NCBI GenBank assembly: GCA_036429605.1
Contig: CM071591.1
Coordinates: 4,216,001 to 4,280,000, forward strand
Length of the DNA: 64,000 bases
Source of the DNA: Cladobotryum mycophilum
Taxonomy: Eukaryota; Ascomycota; Sordariomycetes; Hypocreales; Hypocreaceae
Direction of reading: 5' to 3'
In this document: positions 31,435 through 43,487 of the stretch, one piece after another
How positions within the stretch are numbered: the first letter of the stretch is position 1
Layout of the letters: every line of letters starts with the position of its first letter
Translations under genes and position numbers: made by a program
Notes under the pieces: model-generated
The model's database searches: none
What the model saw: only the letters and a program-made list of their open reading frames with translations
What the model was told of the DNA's origin: nothing

Positions 31435-33841
31435 GTACTTGACGCCGTTTTGTCTTTTCCCACAGCGACTGCGTGCGCGGCCTCTCTTGGAGCAATACCC
31501 GTAGCCATGGTTTACTTGACATGGCTTTGTTTTTTGTTTTTTTCCCTTTTTTTCCCTTTTTTCCCTTTTTTTCCTTCTTATGTAAACGCAACAATCCCCC
31601 ATGTAGTAGGATAGTATGCCATTTAGCCTTGGTGCCATTGCACTCATTTAATATACTTATAAAGGGAGTTGTTCTCCCCCTAATACTCATACCTCGTTGA
31701 GCGGTATCTGTGCACTTTTTTTTATTTTTTTTATTTTTTTTATATATATCTCCTGGGCATCTCGCATGTTATTTGAGGCTGGTCAGTAGAATGTTCAATC
31801 TCCATCTCCAGAGCCCAACAATGTCACGTGTTGGAGAACGCCGCAGGAACTCCGGGCTCTGTTAGCCATAATCTTGAGGGCAATCTCTTGGCGGGTGCGC
31901 TGATATGCTTGGCCAAGAGTAAGCCCTGGAGTGCCTAAACCAATGACCCGAACCTTGTATACGGCAGGGCGGGGTGCTATCAGTAGATGTGTATTTCAAG
32001 CTCCTGGGCCGATGTAATATACAACAAGGAGGCGTTATCATGACCTGTCGTGCCCCTCTAGAAGAGCTAGACTCGAGACCTCCTTTAGCGATGGTGATGG
32101 CTACAGGTTTGACATTTTCTAATTGCCCATCTGACAGATTCCAACTGGGCAATACCAAAACTCGGAGCATTAAACTCCCAAGAGCAGGCTCAACGAGAAC
32201 ATCACAGGAGTTAATTATTAAGGTAGGCAGATGCGTATTTCTCTCCCAGTCTGCTAATACCTCGCGATTACCGGGTAGGCAAGCAACCTCGCAAGGTGCC
32301 ATGCCACACGGCAGTCTGTACCGGACACCAAGCAAAGAGAAGGTACCTTATATGTCTTGAAAGTCCGGGTCATTTAGCTCGTTCAAAACTTGAAGCCAAT
32401 AGCACGCATCATCTGTGGGATGATAAGAGCGTTGTATTTTACTCTGATAAGTTCAAGTGATCGACAAGTCTCGGTTCCTGTTTTCATTGTTCAAGCTTCT
32501 TTACGCGTGGCTGGAGCTGTGGATGGTGTCTCCCCAAGAAGAAGAGTTTGGAGAAGTGCATGCATTCTTGCCCCCCAACTTTGCAATTGCCGAGCTCTGA
32601 TAGGATCTGATGGGAACGGATATTTAATCTTCCCTTCACCGGCTCAAGCAAAGCAAGAGTACGTACTCCGTACTTGGTGGAGCATTAGAGTCTAGACCCC
32701 ATTCCCCAAGTGGCTGATGGCTCGTGCACGCGCGCTCTCAGCCTCGTTTCGTTTCCTGGCGCAGGCGCAAGGGAGGGAGATGGGATGTTCACCACCAAAA
32801 GGTCTCCATCTTTTCCTCTAACCACGTTCATCCTCCCAATACAAAAACTTGTCCCTTCTTTTACCCCTTCATCCCGCCCACGTCCACGTTTACGTCCACG
32901 TCCGCATCAACCAATCGCTCTCTACTAACACACGTGTCTTGCGACGCTCTCGGCAGCAGACTGCTCTCATCATCTTTTTAGGCTGCAAGGCTCCCTTGCT
33001 CGACTTGCTTCCCGACTCCTGAACTGTTACCGACCTCGGACAGCTTATTCGCTGCTGCAGCCACACGCAAACAATCAATCACACAAGCTCAACGCACCCA
33101 CCGACCAGCCGCAGCGTTCCAAAAAGTATCCATTGGTTCGATCCCACCAGACTCGACACAATCATACATTCACTTGACCCAACCACCGATCAGGAGGAGG
33201 GGAAATAGAAAGGAAGAAAGAGGAACTGCTCTCTTGTCCAAAGCTGCACAGCCGGGCGAGTGGTGGAGGTTGCTTGACAAAAAGTGTTGATCTTGTTTCC
33301 ATTACTATACTGGGGTTGACTGACTCACTCGACTCTGCTATTCCTTCTTCCTCTACTTCTTCTTCTTCTACCTGTATTCGACGCCCTGATTGTTGTTGGG
33401 CTGCAATCCTCCTTGAGGCTTTGGGAAAACAGCGAAGACCGATAGCATAGAGCCTCGTCTTCTACAATTCCATCCCGCGCGCGTGTGTGAGAGGGTGAGA
33501 AAGGGAGAGAGGCTTGGCGTCCACCAGTCCCATCTCGTTTCTTTCCTCAGGGACCTGTACGTATTGGCAAACTTCTTGTTCAGCCTTTCCTGTTCTTCTT
33601 TTGTTGTCATCATATCTTCTCGCGTCTATTCAATTTTACCTCATGTACCGGACACTCCATGGTCTTGGGGTTTTGGCCGCCACAGGCTTTTTGATGGCTG
33701 ATGATGATTCTCAAAGATCAAGGACAGCACTTGTATCTCGAAACTTTAATAACATTTTTTAACCAGCCGTGTTATAGCCCAACCTCCGTCTGACTCATTT
33801 TTACACGTCCACTCCCGCCAGCGTACACTGACATCTCCGAA
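31435..33841. other. Intergenic region and long leader of the CPSF6-like gene
   Basis: About 2.4 kb without a supported gene. A T-rich array of TTTTTCCC units lies at 31528-31576 and AT-rich sequence at 31718-31752. From about 32.7 kb on, long C/T-rich stretches suggest a promoter and an extended, possibly intron-containing 5' leader of the gene starting at 33842. Confidence 0.45.
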
Positions 33842-35206
33842 ATGGCCGAAGCTGATTTTGAGATCGACTTTTATGGCGATGCTGGCAACGACCAGCAGAG
33901 GAGCCAGGAACACGACGACGATCGCCACCAAGAGAATGACAGTAGGTATCGGGATGACAGTCACAGTCATGGTGATGAACGCGTAGACGACCACCGCCAT
34001 GCGGGGGGCCGCCGTGAGAGCGACTCTGAAGAAGTACCACCTCATCAAGGTGTCAAGAGAAAGTCGGAAGAACTCAGCGATCGTCCCGTCGACAATGGAG
34101 CAACTGCCGCGATCATGATTTCGGAACTTAATTGGTGGACGACAGACGACGACATCCGAGGGTGGTTGCAGAAAGCCGACTGTGAAGGAGAAATCAAGGA
34201 ACTCACCTTTAGTGAGCATAAAGTAAACGGCAAAAGCAAAGGGTATTATTCATCCCCCCCCCTTTTTCTGCATGCATAGCAACTAATTACAGCGTGATAC
34301 AGACAAGCATACGTCGAATTCGACACACGACAAGCCGCCACGGCTGCGAAGCGATATATCGACCAACTAGATAGCAATCAACCAGGGCAAAAGAAGATCA
34401 CGACATCATACTGGAACCCCGGCGTGAACCCTTTTAGAACACTACCCAAGGATGCACCCGCGCGGGTTAAGGAACAGCCGCGAGCAGCACCATCCGGATC
34501 ATATCCCGATCGGGGCAGCTTTAGTGGAGGAGGCTTCCGTGGAAGAGGAGGCATGAATTCAGGCCGTGGTGGCATGAACCCCAACTTCAACCGCAACTTT
34601 AATAATAATATGGGATTTAATAATATGGGCGGAGGGGGTTCAATGGCCCCATGGGAGGAGGTGGGGGTGGTAGCGGCGGCGGCGGCAACTTTGGCTTCAA
34701 TAGCCGTGGTGGTGGTGGTGGTGGTGGTGGCATGATGGGTGGAGGTATGGGAGGCATGAGAGGTGGCCCCGGGGGAATGCGAGGGCGAGGAGGAGGCATG
34801 ATGGGCATGAATCCCATGGGGGGTATGGGTATGGGTATGCCAGGCAACATGGGGATGGGAATGATGGGTAATGGAATGCCAGGTATGACTTCCCTTCTTA
34901 CCTTATACTTGTCACAGTCGACACCAGTAAGAGGCTAGAAGCCTTTGACATGGGCTCCAAGCACACCATACGATGGGCGGAGCAGCGACCGAGTGGTCGA
35001 ACAAACGCAGCCCACTAACCTCTATCCCTCCTTGTCTACGATATGGGCTTCGATGGATTCAAATTGCTAACATACCTGTAGGTTTTCAAGGCATGAACCC
35101 CAGCTTTGGGGGCAACTTTGGTTTCGGACAGAATCAAGGTGGGAACAGCGGTGGTGGCGGCGATTGGGGCAACCCTCACGGCGCAAAGCGGCCACGCCCA
35201 GAGTAA
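33842..35206 (+). CDS. CPSF6-like RNA-binding protein, RRM plus Gly/Met-rich tail (one 1-base frame break)
   Basis: Exons 33842..34242, 34303..34882 and 35082..35206. Exon 2 shifts frame at a run of five G (34634-34638); six G would join NNMGGGG to FNGPMGGGGGG and let exon 2 end in the phase that exon 3 needs. The result is an acidic, His/Asp-rich N-terminus and one RRM: MISELNWWTTDDDIRGWLQKA (RNP2 region), SKGQAYVEFDT (RNP1), and QKKITTSYWNPGVNPFRTLP after it. A long Gly/Arg/Met/Asn-rich tail follows, and the C-terminus ends AKRPRPE with basic residues. RRM and tail resemble the CFIm68/CPSF6 group that acts in pre-mRNA 3'-end processing in the nucleus. The role is inferred. Confidence 0.82.
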
Positions 35207-35691
35207 TAGCACTGAGATGAAGATGCCCAACCCAACCAACCGCACTTTGTGTGCACCAAAGGTAGTAGTAGACTCGATCGGATGGTTCATTCCGAGATTG
35301 TGGGGATGTTTGTTTCGCATTGGACAGGGATTTTTCGCAGTGTATGATAGAACAGGCACGGGCAAAGACGTTAGGAAGTTATGTTTTGGCGCTAACTAAG
35401 CATTTTTAAGGTCTCTCTTTTTGTTGTTTTTGTTTTGTTTTTGTTTTGTAGTTTGGCAAGAAAGTCAGCTGGTTAAGGGGGAGATTGTTCTTGGTGGATC
35501 TTTTTCAAATTTCTTTTTCATTTCTTTGTTTGTCTTGTTAATGCGATGATTTGTGGTGTATAATGCTGGGCAAAAATTTGATGAAAAACTTTTGGATCTA
35601 TCTATTTGGCAGGGTTGAGATGTATGTACGCTCACACATACACAAGAGTCATGAGGATCATTTAATAAGTTGATGAGAAACCGATGTCTAA
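35207..35691. other. 3' region between convergent CPSF6-like and SET genes
   Basis: Holds TTTTG-type simple sequence (35418-35452) and likely the 3' untranslated regions of both genes; no coding signal seen. Confidence 0.5.
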
Positions 35692-36925
35692 TTAACCATG
35701 TTGTATTCTTGCCTTTGCTATTGATACCAGTTGTTGGATCTGCCGCCATCTTTCACCTAGATGGCGTCTGATTACCTCCTCGCCTGCAGTGGTCTCGTTC
35801 AATTCCTCGAGGGCATCTTGGATGTGCGTGTCGTACTTTTGGAGCACCTTGGCGAGGCGAGCGTCTACCACCTTGCGGTCCTCGTCCTCGTCCCTGATGC
35901 CGTCTAGGACGTCCTGCCATTGTGACAGCGGGAGACAGAGCATCCGCAGGGCGATCTGGGTGCGGTAGCATGCTGTTTGGGAGTCAAGCATGTACTTTTC
36001 CCAGAAGCCCGCGTCTTGGAGGTGCTCCTTTTGGGAGGCGGAGAAGAGCGGGCAGAGGAATTGGTCGAGGCAGGTTTCGTCCCAGGGGTTGGTGTCCACC
36101 GGCAGGGTGAAGCCGTACTCGACGAGGAGCATGTCGTTGGCGTGGGGCCCGTAGCGGATGAAGACTTCCTCGCCGGGCTGGTGGGCGCGGGTGGTGGTGA
36201 AGGTGAAGGCCTTGTCGTTGAAGGAGGCGGTGCAGTAGCCCTCGGGGGTGTGGTTGAAGAGATCGGCGACGGGCTGGAGGGCCATGTGGTCTTCCTTGGG
36301 GAGCTTGTCGGTCTTGCGGCTGGTGTGGTAAAAGGTACGGGTGTTGACGAGGAGCCAGTTGTGGAGGTAGTCGTCCTTTGCGATCTGGGGGTACGCGGCC
36401 GAGACGAGGGCCCAGTCCCTGTTGAACTTGTCCTGCTGGGCCGTGAGCAGGGCCTTGGCTCTGGCGGGGAGCAGGTTCCGCAGCTTCGCGGGCCAGCAGA
36501 TGGGCAGGCTGGAGGTGATGTCGTGGCGGGTCGGGAAGACGGGTCTCCACCTCTCGAGCTCCGGGCTGGTGTCTAGGCAGAGGGAGGTTGCGAGGATGGC
36601 GTGGACGGTGGCGCCGGCGAGGTCCTTGATGATTTGCTTTGGGGTGTTGCCTAGGGTGCGGAGCATGGAGATGGGGACTGTGAGGATGACTTCGTTTGAC
36701 TGAATAGGGGGAGGGAGTCTTGTAAGTTAAAGTGACGGGGTGAGATGGGGGGGGGGTGAGGTATGAGAGACGAGATGTGTAGGGAGGAAGGAACGGCTTT
36801 ACCTCGAGACGGCGAGTTGCAATGATACCAATACCACGCCCCGGTAATGCCTGGGGGTAGATGCCATTTAAGACGACGCCTTGTGAAGATGTCCACTCCA
36901 GAAGTTGTTCAACTGCAGCCTCCAT
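35692..36925 (-). CDS. SET-domain protein lysine methyltransferase (Rkm/SETD-type)
   Basis: Exons 36925..36803 and 36699..35692 give 376 residues, starting MEAAVEQLLEW. The SET core is split as in the RuBisCO/ribosomal-protein methyltransferase class: GRGIGIIATRRLEVSNEVILTVP (N-SET), a helical insert, then DLFNHTPEG with the NH cofactor motif and GEEVFIRYGPHANDMLLVEYGF with the catalytic-pocket Tyr residues. A helical C-terminal domain follows. These enzymes methylate lysine in ribosomal proteins or elongation factors rather than histones, by family analogy; the substrate here cannot be told. The antisense strand carries a long but spurious frame. Confidence 0.88.
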
Positions 36926-37735
36926 CGTGTGTGTAGACTGATTGAGGGCAAAGGGGATAAATGAGATGAGTGAGTCAGAGTTCACTCCAAACTGAAAATA
37001 ATATCCAAAGTCTTTATCTGCACATAAATGTCAGCGATATTATATACATCTTTGGTCTTTGAATTTTACTTACCTATAAGGAGAAGACTAGGTTCAGATT
37101 CTAAAAGTTGTAGGCTGGTATCAGGAGGTTCAAGGTGATTAGGGATGAGCAATTTGGGGGGGGAGGCAAATTCTGCAATTGGGTGGTGTGAAAAGCCGTT
37201 TCAGGTACTTGCTAGATAGAACCTAACCTGCAAAGTCCCCCATCAGACCAGACTTGAAAGAGAATAAAGACAACAAAGGATTGACTCGATCAATCTACCT
37301 AAATGAAAAAATATATAAAAAAAATACTTGTAAATTTTTTTCTTCAAAAGTTGTTAGCCGTTTGATCTACGGGTGCTTTCTATCAACATGTTTTCATTCC
37401 AAATGCCTTGATGCAGTGGCCTTGGCGTCTCTTGCGTCAAAACAACTTGGTTGTACGCAATGAGCCGTTGCATCACCAACGAGCAATACACACTCACTCA
37501 AACATTGTGAAATCTCTTTGATTCTTTTTTTCTTTCTTTCTTTCTATTTCTTTTTATTTCATCTCATCTATTCTTCAAGTAATTGCTTTATTCATGTATA
37601 AAAAATTGAAATGAAATGAATGCCTGCTCCATTGAATAACACAAACTGGGAGTACTTGGTAGCTCATACGTCTTGGTATGCTGACATGACAACCTATGCA
37701 CAGATAATAAAACCCAGCGCTTCTTACGTCGAGCT
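36926..37735. other. AT-rich intergenic region between SET and WD40 genes
   Basis: About 800 bases with A/T-rich runs (37296-37340, 37520-37610). No supported gene. Confidence 0.5.
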
Positions 37736-39962
37736 TTAGAGCTCCGTCTGAAAAAATGTGGAATTGTCCACGCCCATCATTTCGTCCGTACTCTGACCCA
37801 TCTCGGGATCGCCTTCATCTCCATCCGTCATGTTGAATGCATGCACAGAGCAGGTTCCCTGTGCCATGCTGTAACCATTCCACGCCGAGGCTGGTTGAAG
37901 AGTAAGAGATTAGCGCATACACTGCATATCGTAAACATTTGAAAGACTCACCAACTATAACAGGTGCCGAGGGATGCCAACTTGCATCACGCACACACGT
38001 AGACCAGTCAACATTCTCAGTGAACCGCCTCCGGAAGGGTGTTTCGGCCTTGCGGGTGTACCTGGTCGCCGCTTCCACATCAATGACTCCAGCCACCGTC
38101 GCATCTAGGTTCCATATGTAGACCTTGCCATCCGCACTGCCCGAGTAGACGTAGCGCGAGTTTGTGGAGTTTGGTGGTGAGAAGTGGCATCGGATGAGCG
38201 TGCGGAGGACTTTGTGGCCCCTGAAAGTCACCACAGAGTTGTCGTCAGGGTGACGATACCAGTCATTGTCGTCATACTCTTCGCCGCGGTAGTCAAACTG
38301 GCCGATACGATGTGCATCTAGGTCCATTCGGCGGAAGCGATCTGTGGACATCATCTTTCGCAGGTCCCATAGCTTGGCCGACTGGTCTTTTCCGTTGGAT
38401 ATTAGGTACCTCCCGTCTTCTTTGCTGTCAATATATGTCAAGCCCTCAATGTGTCCGACAAAGGCGCCGGCCTCCCGTCCGTCTCCCATGCTCCTTCGAT
38501 CCCACACCTTGATTGTGGTATCATCTGACCCCGAGTAGATGATGTGAGGAGAACGCTTATCAGCATAACTAACAGCATTCACGTCATCGCCGTGTCCGTT
38601 GACCTGGCTCACGACTCTTCTCGACTCAATGTCATAGACGATGATTGAGTGCGCGCTGGTGCCGGCTATGAGCTCTCTTCCGTCCCCGGAGAACCTGATG
38701 GACCAGATTCCAAAGGATCCGCGATTCTGCCACCACGACAGCCTCCGGGAGCCGTGTCCGTCGTCGAGTTCAAGAGAGTATGGGTCCCCTTCGTCCTTGG
38801 GGTCTGTGGGAGCTATTGAGACTGCGCTCTGGATAGAAGAGTAGGCCAACCAGCGATTGTCAGGGCTCAGAGTAGCGTCTGTTAGGGTCCACTGGCCAAA
38901 GGGATAGCTGACAGTTTTATAATATTCAAAATTGTATGGGTTCGTTGTGTCGTACATGTGTACGTTGAAATCTTGACAACAGCTGTAGAAGAAGTTGCCA
39001 TCATCGGAAAACTGGCCGGAATAAATGGGATGGTCATAGTGGATGATGTGCTCTGGCTTGGAGACGGGAATCATGCGCTAGACGAATGGTGAGATGGATG
39101 GATTATACGGCAAGAATCCTGTTTTGCGGGCTAATCATACCTGACTGAGTAGCTTATTGATTCGCCTCCTCTCGTGCAAACTGCCTATGCCAAGTTCTCG
39201 CTCCAGGAGATATCTGGAAATGCTCTTTTTCGTTCGGAAGTTGCCATCATTGGCCCCAAACACACCCGAGTTCATGAGTTTCCTTCCCTCCTCACTGGGG
39301 ACTTTTGGAAAACGGTTAGGATCTCTTGGAGATCTTTCTGCTCTAAGTTCATGTCCTCGAAAGAGGGCAATGAGCTGCTGTCTTGTCAATAGTCCTGACC
39401 TCTGGCCGGCTATTCGGATTTCCATGTCAGCTGCAGGACTGACGGCGAGCCACGAAGGTCGCACTGGCATCCTACCTCGTAATAGGGCTACTAGCCGCAT
39501 TGCCGCAATATCTTGACCTTCATCATCTCCAGCGACTACTTGGAAGCGGATATGAGAACCAACGGGTTGGTCATTGTTGGAAGGATCGTTGGAAGTATCT
39601 TGAGGAACATAGGGATCATCATAATCATAATCATCATCGTCATCATCATCTTCTTCTTCTTCATCTATTTTATATTAGTAATGCACATACGTAGCTTGAC
39701 GAAGAGCAGGTACGAAACGAAGAGGAGGAGGAGGAGGAGGAGGGAGAAAACAAGTGAATAGAAAAGCAAATATACCCTGGAAATCATCATGCTCATCGTC
39801 TTCGTCTACTTCGACAGACGCAGCTCGAAAACCTATGACGGGTTCCGACTCGTCCCCGCTGCCATCATCTATATTGTAGTAGTAGGTGTTTTCGTCTTCC
39901 GAGACGTCCCGGTCTTCCCAAGGCATGATTGTGTGTCCCTCCTCTCCCTCATTGTCGGCCAT
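37736..39962 (-). CDS. WD40-repeat protein, DCAF11/LEC14B type
   Basis: Exons 39962..39776, 39664..39141, 39077..37952 and 37890..37736 join in phase to 663 residues. The N-terminus is acidic with a long Asp/Glu tract (coded by GAA/GAT repeats near 39610-39664). Next comes a helical region with SREVxRLL-like ELGIGSLHERRRINKLLSQ. The rest is a WD40 propeller: HPIYSGQFSDDGNFF, GIWSIRFSGDGRELIAGTSAHSI, HGDDVNAVSYADK, YSGSDDTTIKVWDRRS, SNGKDQSAKLWDLRK and YVYSGSADGKVYIWNLDA. The layout matches DCAF11/LEC14B, substrate adaptors of CUL4-DDB1 ubiquitin ligases in animals and plants; S. pombe and filamentous fungi have relatives. The partner complex is inferred. Confidence 0.88.
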
Positions 39963-41750
39963 GTTTGATGGCGAAAGGTAAAGAGAAGGTTGGCTGGGAA
40001 GAGTTCGTCGACAGGGCTTCCCTGCAAGTGAATGGGGTGGTGCTGGCGTGAGAGTCGGCGCGGCACAGACGGAAGATGTTGGTGAGATGAAGCGGAAATA
40101 TTTGAATGATAAGAAGATAGGAAGCGACGGTAAAGAAAATGCACAAAAAATAAATGCCGGAGCGATTAATTAAATAGAATAATAATCCCTTTTTTATACG
40201 TCAAGGAAGGCAGTTTGTGAATTCAATGTGATTGATTGTATGTACGGAGGAGGATGGATTGGAAATAAATCAACTTCGCCCAAGGTTCAGGCATCCGTGA
40301 CGCCATTCTATCACTGTTGGCGGGGGAGGGAGCTTCCAAAGGCAAGTTCGTTATTAGCCGGAGATAAGACCCGGGAGGAACTTGACTCTGAGGCAGAATT
40401 GTTTGCTTGATATCGGATGTCGTCAGTGTCAGCACCCAAACCAAGATAATGTGCTAACTGACAACTATCAGACTACATGTATACCTACCTACGTACCCAA
40501 TATATCGAGGCCGAAGACTTGACCAATTGTTGGCAGCTTTCGGTGTGCTTTACATTGCCAGGGTTATATTTGATGAGTAAGAGAGAAAAAAACAATTGGT
40601 TTGTCTCTGACAATTTTTAAAAAGTCAGTCTGTTCTGATACTACTTGCGATGAAATGTCTATGCAACATGTCATCGAGGGCCGCCTCACTCTCCCAGTAT
40701 TCTTCATCAATTACCGAACTATTTGTCTTGGAGGCGACGCTTTGCTCGTTTCATCGGACAGCACCTCCGCTCCAAGACACGGACTACGAGGTACGTACCT
40801 TGTGCGTCTGAAAATCCGGATAAATAGAATTCTCCATCTCCGCGTCTGGGGAGTTACCTGCGGTACCTAAGTTTAGTACGTAAACAGGGGTTCCTCTCGC
40901 ATGGGCAAAAAAAAAAAAAAGAAGGAAAAAGAAAAAGGAGACGGTCAAAGTCAAAGGCGACGCGTCCTCTTGTCGCAATCAGAGTTGGTTATCCGTTCCA
41001 ACCCCTGGCTGTGATCTTCCAGATTGGCATTTCCCTGACGAATCATTCATCGTGGCTGTGTTCATCTCCTTGGGGACATTCCCCACGATATCACTTGACC
41101 ATGTACAGTAATTAGAGGAAAATTATAGGTGCTTGTAATTAAGGGCTACTGCACTCATTCAGGGTCAACAGCGCCATGAAGAGTTTAGTGCAGTGTCCTC
41201 TAGCAGCCAGCGTAGCCTAATCCCCTAGAGCCTTGGTGGTACATCCGGAGTAGAGAGTACACCTTTCCCAGAGGTAGGTGGTATTCAAACAAACAAACCT
41301 GACTTGACGTCCTGCAATTGACAGGAGAACCTGTCTTTTTCTTTCTTTTCTACCAAGACTATTTTCTTGTCTCAACACTTTCTTTTTCCCTCTTCTTCTT
41401 CCTGGAATGCCCTCTTCTTTTTATTTATTTATTGTTTAGTCCAACCATTGACCGTTCTTTTACCTTTTTTAATTGACGAGAAACATTCCCGATAAAAGTT
41501 AATCCTATCCGAATTCCGCCAAGACACACGCGAGCCATCTTGGTTTGACGACCTGAACAACAACCCCAATCGCTACACCACTCAAACCCCCTTTTCCTTT
41601 TCTATCGATATTCAACTTTATTCAACCCAACGAGCCTTTGCACCTCGATAGGCTTGACGCATCTGAATTGATACTTCCAAGTTGCCTATTCGTGGCGATT
41701 CCTCCCGACGAGACACCTAAACGACAAGTCACAGCTCCTTTGTCGTCGTC
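39963..41750. other. Intergenic region between divergent WD40 and GDT1 genes
   Basis: About 1.8 kb with no supported coding region. A run of 15 A/G-rich bases (40907-40940) and pyrimidine-rich sequence (41335-41420, 41590-41615) precede GDT1. Confidence 0.5.
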
Positions 41751-43487
41751 ATGCGGTTTCGAACAAAACATTCACCCCTCCTTCTCCTCCTACTCCCTTC
41801 CCTAACCAGTGCGCTCACACCACAGCCTGCGGCGGCTCCTCCTACCAAGGATGAAAAGGCTGCCATTGCCGCTGCTGACGGTATCGGCGATTCGTCTACC
41901 CCATCCAGTTTAAAGGGTCGACTTGGTGTACCAACCAAGGATGCGCCCGTCGATGGCAAAGATGGAAAGCCACACTTGGGTCCCTTTGTCGAATCAGGCG
42001 GCGTCGCTGCGGCCGACTCTGATCGCAAGGACCTTCCTCCGCTAAAGGGTCGGCCCAAGGATCTTAGCATTGTCGACGGCGAAAAGATCCCCGAATCCAA
42101 CGATGGCATCATGTTTGACAAGAACCGTCAGCGCCCCCAGGAGGGGACTACGGGAACCGAGGGGGGCGTTTCTGAAAAGGACAAGGCCCGCAAGGCACAC
42201 GAGGGAAAGACTGGCGAAAAGCTCGTCACTCAGCCAGAGGCCCCGAAAGAACAACCTCCCCTGCCACACAGCGAGGAACAAAAGATCCAGGGCAAGGACA
42301 AAAGCAAGGACTCGGATTCTACCAAGGACAAGCCCAAGTCTGCTGACAAGGAAAAGGGAGGCACAGATTATACGGGACTGGAGGTATGATGTTATTTCCA
42401 CCCCTTGCAAGCAAGCCACTTGGCATGTTGTGACTAACATGGTTGATTTTATGTAGAAACCCGATCTCCCCGACATGCCCCGCGAAAAGCCACCCCCAGT
42501 GCCGAATTCTGCCCAGAAGGATCATCTCGACATTTCCAAGCCCAGCACAGGAGGCTCCAAGGACATTCCGGCGAGCAAGGGAGAGGAAGAGGGAATCATT
42601 CAACCCTTTCACTCCTTTATCCTGTCCTTTACCATGATCATGGTGTCTGAAATTGGCGACAAAACTTTCTTGGTGGCGGCTCTTATGGCTATGAAGCATG
42701 ATCGCATGGTCGTCTTCTCAGCTGCTTTTGGCGCCCTCTTTGTTATGACTGTGCTATCTGCCGTCCTCGGCCACGCCGTCCCTGCTCTGATCCCCAAGCG
42801 CTTGACTGGTCTTCTCGCCGCTGGCCTCTTCCTTGTCTTTGGCGCAAAGCTGCTTAGGGAGGGAATGCAGATGGATCCCAATGAGGGCGTCGCAGCTGAA
42901 ATGCACGAGGTGGAACAAGAGCTCGCCGAAAAGGAAAAGGAGCTCGAGCGAAGGGGTGGCAGCTCCGTGTCTCCCCACGCTCTGGAAATGGGTCTTAATG
43001 GTAGGGGTTCAAGGAGCCAGGGCCGGTTCCCCTCGTCTACACGATCGCCTTCAGAGTCTCCCTCACGTCATCCTTCACGCAAGCATGGTGGTGGAGCGAA
43101 CGGCTTCTTGCAGGGAGTAAACAACCTTTGCTCACTCGTCTTGAGCCCTGCGTGGGTTCAGACGTTTGTCATGACTTTCTTGGGCGAGTGGGGAGATCGC
43201 AGTCAGATCGCAACCATTGCCATGGCTGCTGGTCAGGATTATTGGTGGGTGACTCTTGGTGCCTTGGCTGGACATTCCATCTGCACTGGAATTGCTGTTA
43301 TTGGTGGTCGAGCCATTGCTGGACGTGTCAGTCTCAAAGTTGGTAAGTATTGCAGTCTCAGTCTCCCAAGGTGTCATCAGCCGTCTCTTTTCAGCACAAA
43401 CTAACGCGTTCTGCAGTCACTGTTGGTGGTGCCGTTGCCTTTTTAGTTTTCGCCTTCATCTACTTCATCGAGGCCCTCTACGCTTAG
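41751..43487 (+). CDS. GDT1: Gdt1/TMEM165 (UPF0016) cation/proton exchanger
   Basis: Exons 41751..42383, 42457..43342 and 43417..43487 join to 529 residues. A signal peptide (LLLLLLPSLTSALT) starts the protein; a ~220-residue Lys/Pro/Asp-rich luminal region follows that is longer than in yeast. Two homologous halves each carry the family motif ExGD[KR][TS]: EIGDKT (~276) and EWGDRS (~455), within hydrophobic helices (SFILSFTMIMV, AALMAMKHDRMVVFSAAFGALFV, WVQTFVMTFLG, TLGALAGHSICTGIAVIGG). The loop between halves is a charged coiled coil plus a Ser/Arg-rich stretch. Yeast Gdt1 imports Ca2+ and Mn2+ into the Golgi in exchange for protons and supports glycosylation. Confidence 0.93.

Noticed and set aside
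31862..32335. 157-codon minus-strand frame
   Set aside because: No family features or splice context; the opposite strand is also open for 128 codons over the same stretch. Could be a fossil but cannot be supported.
33130..33160. tRNA T-arm-like GGTTCGATCCC
   Set aside because: No matching T-stem, anticodon arm or acceptor stem around it.
35977..36576. 199-codon plus-strand frame rich in Gly/Val/Glu
   Set aside because: Antisense of the SET-domain gene, caused by its GC-rich third positions.
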